Source: Tulasnella sp. 424
Lineage: Eukaryota > Basidiomycota > Agaricomycetes > Cantharellales > Tulasnellaceae
Direction of reading: 5' to 3'
NCBI GenBank assembly: GCA_019633425.1
Contig: WSUB01000150.1
Location: forward strand, 34,049 to 98,048
DNA length: 64,000 nt
Shown piece by piece: positions 35,349 through 46,549 of the stretch. The position numbers and the translations under genes were made by a program. Position 1 is the stretch's first letter. Every line of letters begins with the position of its first letter. The notes beneath the pieces were generated by a model. That model made no database searches. It was not told the DNA's origin and saw only the letters and a list, made by a program, of their open reading frames with translations.

Positions 35349-35794
35349 GCGTGATTGCCGACTCCTTCTCTTCACTTCTCTGCCAAGAGAGTCTGAGGGA
35401 AGGAGGGCGTAGATAGAGTTTGGTGTCCGTCCTGTATCTTTTATTCTCGCTGTGCTTATTGTTTCTTTCAACATGGTAATCAAGGGCAGAAAAGTCCAGG
35501 GGAAAAATCATTTAAGATCGTGTTGAGGAATGAGACCACCAAGAAGCCAAGACAGGAAGTTACCATACTGGGGAAAATACGAAATAAGAAGAATAGAATA
35601 AGCTCTTCGCGTGCTTCAAAAAAGAGGGAAAGGAGGTTTTACGAGCGTCACGGTCTGTCATCGTGTATAATGCAGTTCTCGAACGAAAGGTGCAGAAAAT
35701 AGGTCACAGCGAGAGAAAAACGGCGAAGGATACAGTCGAGATACTTGGGCTTCACGGCAGATGTACTTCAAATATGATTATGCCACGACATCAT

Positions 35795-36301
35795 TAATGA
35801 GAGGGAAACAAGGGGTTTCGGATGATCATGGAATGAATCGTCGCTTCTGATTGGCTACCGGTTTTAGACTCGGAGCTTAAAAGCCTCACCGCACACATTC
35901 TCAAAAAGAACGTACACATGAGTATAGCTGCAACGCGTATATGGATCAAGAATAAATAATATGCGATGGAAGGCACCCACTCGATTCCGGTGTTGTCGTA
36001 GTAATGGGGCAGCGAAAATTTAAAGCATGCATGGCCCGGGTGACTCACCACAACTGTGAGAAAGCCACATTGTGGCGTGTTGAAGCCGCTGTTTGGGAAT
36101 GGGACATCTTATCGATCCATCATTTTCACAGCCTCCCTCACTGATCATCCCAAAGCATGGAAGCGATGAAGACGCGCGCGTTCCTGTTATTAATAGGCCA
36201 CGGCGGTTAACTCACCTTATACACCACAATCAACCGCTCCTCACCATTATCCACTCACCCCCCCTCTTCTCCTCAACTAGATTCCAACAAGAACAGGGAA
36301 C
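35795..36301. repeat. Copied 5' flank of the second kinase gene
   Basis: It matches the flank of kinase 1: GAATCGTCGCTTCTGATTGG (inverted CCAAT, about 35838), GGAGCTTAAAAGCCTCACCG, GTTTGGGAATGGGACATC, CCTCACTGATCATCCCAAAG and TTATTAATAGGCCACGGCGG. The bases 35349-35794 are the 3' flank of kinase 1, with no gene visible. Confidence 0.7.
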
Positions 36302-37442
36302 ATGGAACCCGAGTCGATTGTCCAACCCGGCGCTCCGATTGAACAATATGTACAGATGCCTAACCCCCTCGAGGGCACCATCAACTTGCAAGACAAGCCG
36401 AGCGCCGCGGGTGGATTTAGCATCATATACAAAGGCACCTGGATTCACGATGGGGAGGAGTCCATAGTATGCGTCAAACGCCTTCGCATGAATTCTACAG
36501 ACTTACCGCAACGTGGTCTCAGCAAAGAGCAGCGCCTCGAACGGGTAAAGTCATTCCCTTTTCAGCTCGGCACCTGACTAAGTGACTTGTCGATTGGCAG
36601 CGTATCAGACGAGAAACATTAGTCTGGGGAAGTGCGCATCATCCAAACATATACCCGTATCTGGGGTACCAAGTTGTAAAAGGGGAAACCTGGCTCATAT
36701 CTCCCTGGACCGAGAGCGGAAGTCTCGACTCCTACTTACATAGAAATCAAAAGCTCGATTATGCAACCAAGCTCAAACTTGTGAGCTTTGCATTCCTCTT
36801 CCCTCTTTTAATCTTGTATCTTACTTCCTGGACACGACCTTCGCCTCGCGCTCCGCCAGCTCAAAGACGCCGCACAGGGTCTGGCCTACCTTCACAGCCA
36901 AACGCCCCCAATCGCACACGGCGATCTCAACCCCGGCAACATTTTCATCCGGACCATCGACGACGTCCCCACGGCCGCGCTCAGCGACTTTGGGTTATCT
37001 CGCGTTATAACCGGGGTCGACGCTCACACTGGCCTTACGACTGCTGGAGCCGTGATGGGGACCATCGGGTTCTCAGCAGCCGAACTACTTAGCGAGGAAA
37101 CGCTTCCCACATCCATGAGCGACGTGTATGCTCTTGCTGGGGTTATCCTTTTCGTGAGTCGTTGTTTAGTCGGACTTTGTCCCGAGGGAAGCGCCGGGAG
37201 AATAACTTCTTTTGCTTTCGTAGGCAATGAGCGGGGAGAGGCCATTCCACAACAAAAAGACCGCAGCTACGATCTTGGCTATATGCCGGGGGGAAAACTC
37301 CCAGCCAGTGGACCACCCGGGCTTGCCGGAAAACGACCCTTTATGGCAGTTCCTTCGGCTGTGCTGGAGCCTAGTTCCAGAAAATCGGCCTACGGCAGAC
37401 GGGGTAATAGCCCAATTAGATGAAGTCATCGCAGGGAATTGA
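36302..37442 (+). CDS. Small protein kinase, tandem copy 2
   Basis: Four exons, 36302-36544, 36601-36780, 36860-37153 and 37224-37442, give 311 aa in frame, with introns at the same codons as copy 1. Motifs are AGGFSIIYKGTW, VCVKRLRMNS, RIRRETLVWG, HGDLNPGNIFI, SDFGLSRVITG, AAELLSEETLP and SDVYALAGVILF. As in copy 1, the catalytic-loop Lys is Asn and the APE Pro is Ala; in addition CDFG has become SDFG. The product is probably cytosolic, with no signal or membrane segment. The start MEPESIVQPGAP follows the shared promoter directly. Confidence 0.85.
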
Positions 37443-37559
37443 ATGTAGCTATCAACTCCTTGCTAAATCATCTTCTCGTCCTCGGAGAGGCAGCGGGAAG
37501 GGAGGGGAAGATAGAGTTGGTGTCCGACCTGTATCTTTTGTTCTCGCTATGGCTTGCTT

Positions 37560-37983
37560 GTATCCTTCAACATAAAGCGTCGCCGTACACATTCTCAGAT
37601 AGAACACACATGGGTAGCTGCAATGGACATCTGGATCAATAATCATAAGATGAGATGAAAGGTAAACCCTCGATTCCGGCGTTGTCGTAGTGATGGAGCT
37701 GCGGAAAGCATGCATGCGCCACAGCTATACTTACAGTCTGTCAGTTAATGGCAGCAAGCATGGTTTTGAAGCCACTGTTTGGGAATGGAAAATCCCATCA
37801 CTTTCACAGACTCCCTCACTGATCATCCCAAAACCTGGAAGCGATGAAGGACCCTGGCCAGCCTATTAATAGGCCGCTGCATTAACTCACCTCGTACACC
37901 ACACTCAACCCATTGCTGCCATCTTACCCACTTACCCACTTACCCACCCCGCCCCCCTTCTCCACAACTACTTTCCACAAGAA
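37560..37983. repeat. Copied 5' flank of the third kinase gene
   Basis: Shared pieces are AAAGCGTCGCCGTACACATT, TCGATTCCGGCGTTGTCGTA, CCACTGTTTGGGAATGG, CTCCCTCACTGATCATCCCA and CCTATTAATAGGCCGCTGCA. TTACCCACTTACCCACTTAC at 37926-37945 is a short tandem repeat just before the gene. The inverted CCAAT box seen in the other two flanks is missing here, because the matching part is shorter. Confidence 0.65.
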
Positions 37984-39132
37984 ATGGATAACATGGAACC
38001 CGAGTCGATCGTCCAACCTGGCGCTCCGATTCTACAACACGTAAAGATGCCTAACCCACTCGAGGGCACTCTCAACTTGCCAGAGAAGCCGAGCGCCACG
38101 GGTGGATTTAGCACCATATTCAAAGGCACATGGATTTGCAATGGGGAGGAATCCACAGTATGCGTCAAATGCCTTCGCATGAATTCGACAGACTTACCGC
38201 AACGTGGTCTCAGCAAGGAGCAACGGCTCGAGCGGGTAAAGCCATTCCCTCTTCGGCTCGGCGCCTGACTAAGTGACTTTTTTAATTGACAGCGTATCAG
38301 AAGAGAAACAATAGTATGGGGAAGCGCCCGTCATCCGAACATATATCCGTATCTGGGGTATCAAGTCGTAAAAGGAGAAACTTGGCTCGTTTCCCCGTGG
38401 ACGGAGAGCAGAAGTCTCGACGTCTACTTAAAACGAAACCAAAACCTCGATTATGCGGCCAAGCTCAAACTTGTGAGCTCTGCGTTCCTCTCTCCTTGTT
38501 TATTTGTGTATCTTACTTCCCGGACGCCACATTTTCCTCGCCTCTCGTAGCTCAAAGATGCCGCACAGGGTCTGGCCTACCTTCACAGCCGAGACCCCCC
38601 AATCGCACACGGTGATCTCAGCCCCGGAAACGTCCTCATCCGGATCATCGACAACGTCGCCACGGCTGCGCTCTGCGACTTTGGGTTATCTCGCGTTATG
38701 GCCGGGGTCGACGGTCACACCGGCCTCACGACAGCTGGATCCGTGTTCGGAACCATTGGGTTTTCAGCAGCCGAGCTCCTCAAAGGAGATACGCTCCCTA
38801 CACCCATGAGCGACGTGTATGCCCTTGCTGGGGTCATGCTTTTTGTGAGTCTCACTTGCCCCAACCGGACGCGTCGGGGAGAATAATCTCCTTTTCTTTC
38901 ATAGGCCATGAGTGGGAAGAAGCCGTTCTACCACCATGAAATTGGTGCAACTACGATCTTGGCCATATTCCAGAAGGAACAACCCAAGCCAGTGAACCAC
39001 CCGGGCTTACCGGAAAACGACCCTCTGTGGGAGCTCCTTCGCCTGTGCTGGAGCCCAGTTCCAACAGACCGGCCTACGGCAGAGGGAGTGATAGCCAGGT
39101 TGGATAAATTGATTGCAGGGAATTCAACCTGA
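37984..39132 (+). CDS. Small protein kinase, tandem copy 3
   Basis: Four exons, 37984-38235, 38293-38472, 38551-38844 and 38905-39132, give 317 aa in frame; starting at the second ATG (37993), which aligns with the paralogues, gives 314 aa. Motifs are TGGFSTIFKGTW, VCVKCLRMNS, RIRRETIVWG, HGDLSPGNVLI, CDFGLSRVMAG, AAELLKGDTLP and SDVYALAGVMLF. The Lys of the catalytic loop is Ser here. Intron positions match copies 1 and 2. The last exon has one extra residue pair (HHE) and a longer end (GNST). Likely a recent tandem duplicate of copy 2. Confidence 0.85.
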
Positions 39133-39532
39133 TGACCGATTCCTTCTCTTCACTTCTCTTCCAAGAGAGTTTGAGGGAAGAAGGGCATAGATAGAGTTTT
39201 GTTGTATACGTATGTTTTCTAGCTTGTATTGCACCCTTCGACATAATCCATGAAAGCTGGCAAGGACGCGCGTGAGCACATGCCATTTCAGGGCGGAACA
39301 AATCCGAAGAAAAAACAAAATCTGTTCTTCGAAGATACAGCGAGTTACATATTAAATAACAGAACTACCCAAAAAGCCAAGATACCAGAAGAAAAACAAA
39401 CAAGCGAAATAACAAAGAACGACAGGATAGTTTCTTCTCATGCCCCAACGAAGAAGGGAAAAACAGGACTTTACAAGCGTTCGTCGCCGTGTATAATATG
39501 GGTTTTCTAAATGTAATTGAGAGAAGAATCGC

Positions 39533-41399
39533 CTACCAACCGGGTTGAGGGAGTAACCGACCGTCGATTCTATCTTCTATGATCTTTGCGACCGCGGGAC
39601 CGTGTATGGGGATTGTAGTACCTTGGAAGCCTTTTGGGTAATTGACTTTTGGTTCGGTCGGGTGGGTGTACGCGCTGTGGAAGGGTTCGGCGAAGGGAGT
39701 TGGTAATGTGGATAGGAACCTATCAGCCTGAATGTACTTACGTATCATTTTGTATTGCGTAGTGGGTGAAGCCTGGATAGAGCGTAGATAAAACGGGCGA
39801 AATTAGTATGTGGTGGGAACGCGCCCTTCAGAGCCATATTCAAATATTTGGCTTACCTAATACTCGGGCTGTCCACTCGTAATCCTTCGCGAAACCCTCT
39901 GGATAGAATATCTCCATCACAGTGGTAAGAGGTGTGAGAGGCATCCATAGAAGGTGGGTAAGGCCATTGCCGTGGACGCCAATCATGATCTATAGCACAT
40001 GTCGCAAAGCATCATTATGGTTAGTACATCGCTTCACAAACCCATTGAGCTCCCCTACTCACAGTCGTCTCCGCTGCAATGGCTAACTGCTGCTCAGGAG
40101 TCAACTCCTCCATGAAAACGTGGTTGAACTTCCACTTCCTCCTCGTCGTGAGCTCCTTCACGCTCTTCACGAAAAGAGCCTCGTCCGCGTCGATCATCCT
40201 TCTCCTCACACGTTGTCGCGAGATATAGCTGATGACGACCGGTGCCAACGTCTGAGCCTTCTCGAGTACCGCCATATCATTTTGCGAAGGCTTCTGGTCT
40301 CCGGTGAAAGACCCCCGCCAGTTTGCCCAGATCGACGGACGGTCGATGACGTCCTCGCCCACGCCCGCAGCGCGCAAGACTCCCCTCCGGACCGGCTCCC
40401 ACCAGAACCTCGACGAGCTGTTGAGGGTTCCTTCCCATGCAGACGACGCCGTGCGGTGGTTCCTCCCAGGATGAAGTTGCTCTCTGAACGACGCCCCGCG
40501 ATCTGCCATAAGGATTTGGTCGAACCGCCAAACCGAGCGGTTGTCCCGCGTGATGTTCCCCCGTTGCTCCCATTGACTCGCGGTCTCGACTGCAGCGGAA
40601 GGGTAAAGCGTTTGAATGACGCGCCAGTTGATGGGTGCCCATTTGATCCATTCCGGGTAGTCGATGTGGCGGAAGACGAACCGAGATGGGTGGGGGAGCT
40701 TCGTGCTGCCTTTGACGTCGATTTCGGGGTCTAGAGACGCGTAAACGCGCTGCATGGCGAAAAACGTTTCGCCAACCCAGTGGTAGTAGTGGCCGAGGAA
40801 TTGGTTGGGTTCGTTGACGTAGAACTGGCGGATAGCAAAAAGAGAATAATATGGTAAGTGGCGGATACTTATTTTAGACAATGGGGATGAATTACCGTCC
40901 AACCCCTGACAGGCATGACCCGTGTGCCCCACCTAGCCTTGGCCTCTTTCGGGGAGATGAACGCAATATCCCACTCGCTTGGCTCTCGGGCCTTCTTATC
41001 AGCGTCGGACCATTTTAACGGGTATCCCGAGGAGGTGAAAAGGTTGAGCTTGGGCCATTTCTCTGGCTCGTCGGTGAGGAAGTAGAGAGTCGAATTGGCC
41101 ATGTAGACGTTTTCGAGGATGTTCCATCCTTGCTGATGAGATTCCAATTTCGTCGGGAGGAGCGCATCTTCGGGGCGAGCTGGGATTGGCGAATTGACAG
41201 TTTGAGGGGCGAGTGGAAATTGATAGTTGTCGCTGGCCGGTGAGGTAGATCTTCGTCCTTCTGAGGACTGCCAGCTGAAGGACCAGCGCCAGGCTGGATC
41301 ATCGCCTTGGTCGGATTTTTGCTGAAGCATAGAGATGACGAAAAGACCGGCAAGTATTCCGAATACGAGTCTAATAGTCAAACGATTGAACCTGAGCAT
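39533..41399 (-). CDS. GT61-family glycosyltransferase (DUF563), type II membrane protein
   Basis: Five exons, complement(39533..39674, 39742..39772, 39857..39989, 40063..40824, 40896..41399), give 523 aa in frame. A short cytosolic tail is followed by one membrane anchor (IRLVFGILAGLFVISML, residues 9-25), a Ser/Pro-rich stem and a lumenal catalytic domain. Family marks are FYVNEPNQFLGHYYHWVGE, RFVFRHIDYPEWIKW, ISYISRQRVRRRMIDADE, IMIGVHGNGLTHLLWMPL and YPKGFQGTTIPIHGPAVAKI. GT61 enzymes transfer xylose, GlcNAc or other sugars onto glycans in the Golgi/ER; the acceptor here is unknown. A 31-base exon (39742-39772) is small but holds the conserved GFTHYAIQND join. Confidence 0.9.
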
Positions 41400-42348
41400 C
41401 GAAGCGTGCGTTCGCTGTGGATGTGGGCAGCGAGGGAGAAGTGATGAGGGTAGTTTTTGTTCGTTCCCTTGTGGCTTATGTGCCAGCGAGATTAGGCGTG
41501 AACAGATCGGGGATTATGTAAGCCGCAATTTCCCGCCGAGAAATTTAAGCGCTCAGCCGGCAAGTCCCGGCCTTGCGCGGGCGAAATTTCTATTCGCGGC
41601 GGGTGGTATTCCCCCCAGAGTTGACCAGGATTAATGTTCCGGAATCGGTTAGGGCGACGTTGTAGCGTCGTCAGAGGTGGAATTTACCAGAGGCCAAGAG
41701 GAGGGGAATTTTGGGCGCCGTGCCTGGCGCTCGTTCCTGAGGTGCCGCGCGGTGAAGGTCAGCCCTCTTCGGAGCGCCCCCTAACGACCGCTCGGTCTTG
41801 AGGATGATAGTAATGCCAGCACAATTTCCACGTTAGGTCAGGTACAGTCCTGTCCACGTTGTTTGAACGCTGCACTACACAATTGCGTATTCGCTGGCAA
41901 TGGTGCATGCATCATAAACGAGTGGATTGCGCTGATTCGTTTGTCGCTCCCGTTGCGGAATTAAAGCTACAAGAACAACTAGATGTCGAACCAATGACAT
42001 CCCGACAGAGGCGCACGTTTAACGATGCGAATCTAGGCTCTGGTCACCCACTTCTGCCATCCTGTGGTTTTCCGGATTGCGTGACACACCCATTCCGCCT
42101 CGGGCATTCTCACGTGATGCTCCGACGCTCCAATAAAAAACATCACTAGAGATTGTAGCTTCTGATCTCTCTTCGTCAGAAACATGTCTTAAAACGGGGC
42201 GCAGACCGGGCAGTTGTATCTAGAGCGAATTTGATGGACCCTGTCGTAGAAAACGGGCTTCACGTGCCTGTGTGGGAAGAGCTGTGTTGGAATGCCAGTG
42301 CTGCCCCGACTCTCCCCGCAACCCACTACCCAGAAGCGCCAGATAACA
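41400..42348. other. Spacer with the 5' flank of the DUF6535 tandem pair
   Basis: The first part (41400-41850) is the upstream region of the glycosyltransferase, with no gene visible. From about 41945 (ACAACTAGATGTCGAACCAA) to 42348 the sequence matches the 5' flank of the second DUF6535 gene (45195-45450 and 46401-46549), including GTTGTATCTAGAGCGAATTT and GTAGAAAACGGGCTTCACGT. Confidence 0.7.
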
Positions 42349-44992
42349 ATGGAGGGCACACCCGCTAATCAAGACACGCAAGAACACGTGGTCGAAGATC
42401 CGCTTGCGCCATTGCATTTACCGGCGTTGGCGCAGATCAGCGACTTTTGGAAACGCTACGACCGCCTAGCGGACATCCATGATAAGAAAATGACTTCAAA
42501 TCTCAACGGAAACCTAGACGTACTCCTTATCTTTGTGAGTCTGTCTCGATGCCCAGCATCCTTTGCTACAATGGTCTCTGACGTGGTAATGGTCCCCAGG
42601 CCGCTCTGTTCTCCGCAATAAACACCACGTTCATCTCCATCACCATGCCAGACCTTTCTCCGAACCCCTCAGATGAAACCAATAACCTCCTTCGACTCCT
42701 TGTCTTGAGGGCAGACAACAATACTCTGACACCCGCTGATATGTCACCACCATTTTCTCCCAAATCCACTTCCATTATTGTCAACTGCTTGCTCTATGCC
42801 AGTTTAAGCTGCAGTTTACTTGCGGCTGTAGGTGCGATGATGGCCAAGGAATGGCTCCAGAGCTTCGATCGAACGGGGCAGACGGGTCCATTGGAGGCGC
42901 AAGGTCGATTCCGACAACGCAAGTTCAATGGAGTGGAGCAGTGGCGTTTGGAAGCGGTGATCAAGTTCTTACCTAACCTTCTCCTCTTATCCGTGGTCCT
43001 CTTCTTTGCAGGTATGGGCCTGTTTCTCGGGCCTATTAACACCGTCGTAGCAGGAATTGTAATTGCATTTTCCGGTCTCGGGGTCATCCTCTTCGGCATT
43101 ACCATTATTGCTGGGGCGGCCTCTCCCCTGTGTCCATACCAGTCAGCTGCGTCCAGCGCACTACGAAGGCTTTCTGGGGTCACTATTAAATCCTGGAGGA
43201 CCATCTTGCGAGTGATTGTCTACCCAACAGTTGAAACTCTGCGAGCACAGGTGTCAAAGATTTTTGACATTACCTACCTCCTGTGGATGCGCTTACTTCA
43301 ACTCGGTCCTCTTCCTTTTCGTGAGGATGTCCCTTCGAGGACTTCCCTTCAACGGAGCCGCAGAACAGGAACCTTCCCATCTCCGATGCATCGGGACAGT
43401 ACCTTGGCGATGCCGGGAGGCGAAGCTACCCACTCTTCCTGGCGCGCCGGCGATAATGGGAAAGACAGGGAGCAGACAGTGAGCGCACAAGCCGCTCGTT
43501 GGCTGCTTGACACAACATCCAATCGCGCAGACCAAGTAGCCGCGGCCCAGTTTATCCAAAGTCTCGGTCGAAATGCGTGTACTGTGGTATTCGGAGACCC
43601 TGGAACTTGGAGACGGATGTTATCCTTAACTCGCGAAGCATTCGATGTATGGCACTCCCAGCCCAATGAAAGTAACCAAGAAGTAGCGGAGCTATTCGGG
43701 TGGGCACTATGCCATGGGCCTATTCGACTCTCCGAAGGCATTGTCCAAGGAAATGACGTACCTGGTCCGCCACCTCATGAATCAAACAGTTTCGGTGAAA
43801 CCTTTTTGCAGGCACTCGAGCTTGCACGAAATAAATTGCGTATCTACGAGCCCGAAGATGAAGAGTACATTCTTCATGTAGCATTTCTTTCTGCACTCAT
43901 TAGCAGAGGGCTATTCATACGTGAATATCGATGGGAAAAACTATCGCGGTTAATTGTGATTGGCAGGACGCACCGGACTGCCGATACCCTTCTAGGCTTG
44001 TGGGCAGGTTTTCTTATAGAAATCAACCTTCCTCCTAGCAGGTTTTATACCGCCCGTTCATTAGGGGAACTTCTGGATATAGGGGAGAACAAGTGAGTGT
44101 GGTGTCGATCATCAGTAGTCTGCACTTGTAACTCACATTTGGGATTTGCAGAGAACGGCTCATGAAAAACCTATCGCAAGCCTTGTTTTGGAGCAATAAA
44201 GGTCTACTCTCAGTTCATGGCGACTTGCGGTCAGAACCAAATGCCGCGGATTACTACACTGTGAGCTTGCGGCGAGCCAGAGAACTTGCTCCGCAAAGTT
44301 CTCCAGATATCCTGGACAAGTTGGCAAGTGGGGTGGCATATATGTTACGGGATTACCTTGACACTTTAACAACCTCATCTACGGAGAAGCCTGGCGTGGA
44401 ATTGGTCAGGCTCTCGATTGAGGCGGTCTTCGGGTTGCGTACTTTCCTGGACAAAAAACCTGCTCCGGACAACCTCTACACTTTCGATAATTTACGCCTT
44501 TGGGGATGTCTCCATGGTTGTTTGATCAACGCTGTTGCAGATATAATGCTGGACAATCCCCCGGTCCCGACAAACAACTGGCTATGGACTAGCCAACCGA
44601 TAAAGCCCAGCCTTATAAGAACGCTCCTCTGGGTATGGAAGAACACAGCAGACGTGCCAACCGATGACCAGGAAAAAAAAAGGATATTTGCTTCTAGCTG
44701 TCGACTCTGGATACCTTTGGAGAAAGAAGTCGACTTCTCGAAAGCGGGGGAATTCAAGTTTTGGGATAAACCGCTCACATCCCACGACCTGGACAGAATC
44801 ATCGAATTCATAGAATTTATTATGAAAGATAAAAGGAAATCGGCTTTCATCAGCCGTAACGCCGACGTTGGAATCAATCGCTTATATGTCCATTTCAAAC
44901 GACGAGTCGAATGGGAATACGACCTCCTCGACACGTGTAAGCAGCCCGCGTTGTGTTCTCGATTGACCCATTTGGAGAACGGGTTGCTATAG
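42349..44992 (+). CDS. DUF6535 membrane protein, tandem copy 1
   Basis: Three exons, 42349-42534, 42600-44092 and 44152-44992, give 839 aa in frame. The N-terminal DUF6535 domain (about residues 25-235) has FWKRYDRLADIHDKKM, EWLQSFDRTGQTGPLE and GVEQWRLEAVIKFLPN. Predicted membrane segments lie near residues 58-75, 124-144, 184-205 and 208-232. The cytosolic or lumenal tail of about 600 residues is helical, with QTVSAQAARWLLDTTSNRAD, AELFGWALC, EDEEYILHVAFLS and, after the last intron, FWSNKGLLSVHGDLRSEP. The function of DUF6535 proteins is unknown. The start is set by the paralogue alignment (MEGTPANQ..EHVVEDPLAP); an upstream in-frame ATG at 42292 is possible. Confidence 0.88.
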
Positions 44993-45453
44993 CATCTTTG
45001 TATGTCGTTGTACCGCGATGGTAAAGATATGCTAAGATTGTATAATATACTTGTTTGGGGATTCGTTGACAGACGAGAGGCAGCCTGTGTAACCGACACT
45101 CGTTTCTTTGATCTACTTCATCTCAAACCGATGCTAAAAGAGTTCTTGAGCACCCTTTCCGCCCGTCCGATCGCAGGTCGCTCCCGTCGTAGGATATATA
45201 ATGCGAGAACAGCTTGACATCGATCCTATGACAAGCCAACCAAGGCGCGCGTTTAACAATGTGAACTCTAGGCTGTTGTCACCCCCTTATGCCGTACTGC
45301 GGTTTTCCGAATTGTGTGACACCGAGTCCGCCTCGGGCAGATCCTCCAATGCTCCAGTGATCGTCGTCAGAGATTGTGGCTTCTAATAGCTCTTCGTTAG
45401 CGACATGTGAGGCTTGGTCTTACTTCCGAAACGGGAGTGCAAAGCGAGCAGTC

Positions 45454-46400
45454 GGGTTGCTCGGCAACCCTGCTCTCGAAAACGATAAAATGTAAACCCC
45501 GGTCATCTACGCTCCCGCGGTTGGTGTGATATTAAACAATAGCCAATCGCAGCTCTCGTTTCTGCACGCTCCCCCAGCTCGAACCACACGATGACTACAT
45601 AACCATTTCCTTCGAAATCTACGCTATGCCATGACGCTTGGGGGGGCAGGGCATACTTGGGTTAACCCCCAGGAGCATCTTTCTTAATGCGAGTGTAAGA
45701 TTCTGCTCACCATTTCATATCCGCGCCTCGTTTCCTCGTTCAATTGCTCCAGGCGGATATCCTCTTCAGCTAGGTCGGGATCCACGCCCTGAGTGAAGAG
45801 CTGCATGTCAAACGGCCGGAGCAGCCAAACCTTCTCCGGGTCCCTCCCTCGACTCAGCGCAACGTAAGCGTTGAACTGGTTGATGCTCCCAGTCGCGGGC
45901 TTGCCGATGTCGACAATTACACGATCAAGGGAAGCTCTCTCGACCCCGCCACCCGAAATATCCAACACAACGTCCACCAAAAAAAGCAAGACGGTCGCCA
46001 AGAAGAACCAACAACCTGTCACTCCGACCAAGCTCAAAGGAACGCTGCGAAAACGACCAAAGGCAAGAAAAAAGCTGCTCAACAAAAAGAGGGCAGTAGC
46101 GAAGACACCTTTAAATCAGAGAATGATGAGGAGTAAAGGTAAAAGCCACTATCATTATCACATTCCACTGCTACTAATATCAGCGTCCGTGCATAGCCCT
46201 TTTTCATTTCTGAGAGCAAGAACCACCGCGAAAGATAACTACTCCGTAGCCCATATGTACCCCATAAAGAATACATTACGTTTCTGGCTGAGATATATGC
46301 TATAACACCCCTTGAACACTTTGACTATCGGATAGTACGTGTCCGTGTGTTACTATTATGGCCGAGCAACCCTCCTGTCGCCCGTGGGCGACGTTGCAAG
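45454..46400. mobile_element. Inserted segment with helicase remnant, hairpins at both ends
   Basis: The flank shared with the other DUF6535 gene is continuous at 42189-42240 but is split here: it stops after GCAAAGCGAGCAG (about 45450) and resumes with TTGTATCTAGAGCGAATTTG at 46401. The extra DNA begins with a perfect hairpin (GGGTTGC-TCG-GCAACCC, 45454-45470) and ends close to another (GTCGCCC-GT-GGGCGAC, 46377-46392). It contains the helicase remnant. A Helitron-derived fragment is the best guess, but I find no clean CTRR end, so the class is uncertain. Confidence 0.5.
45684..45947 (-). pseudogene. C-terminal remnant of a PIF1/Helitron-type helicase
   Basis: The frame ends with VIVDIGKPATGSINQFNAYV, ALSRGRDPEKVWLLRPFD, then FTQGVDPDLAEEDIRLEQL and a stop. 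The NAYVALSR block is the last motif of superfamily 1 PIF1-like helicases, as found in basidiomycete Helitron and PIF1 genes. The upstream helicase motifs (Walker A, DE, Q-G-T) are absent: the frame continues without them to about 46085 and then ends. This is a truncated relic, not a working gene. Confidence 0.75.
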
Positions 46401-46549
46401 TTGTATCTAGAGCGAATTTGATGGACCCAGTCGTAGAAAACGGGCTTCACGTGCCCATCGTGGAAAAAATCATGTTGGAATGCTGTCCGCTCGGCGCTGC
46501 CCCGACTACAGTATCCCTGCAACCCATCACCCAGAAGCGCCAGATAACA

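Noticed and set aside
34829..35483. 163-aa and 191-aa minus-strand frames
   Set aside because: They are antisense to the kinase catalytic exons, cross introns, and recur only because the kinases are duplicated.
40120..40734. 204-aa plus-strand frame
   Set aside because: It lies antisense within the conserved GT61 exon and has no family resemblance.
42794..43204. 136-aa minus-strand frame, repeated at 46993-47298 and on the plus strand at 822-1133
   Set aside because: Mirror of the conserved DUF6535 core; it is seen in each paralogue because the sense protein is conserved.
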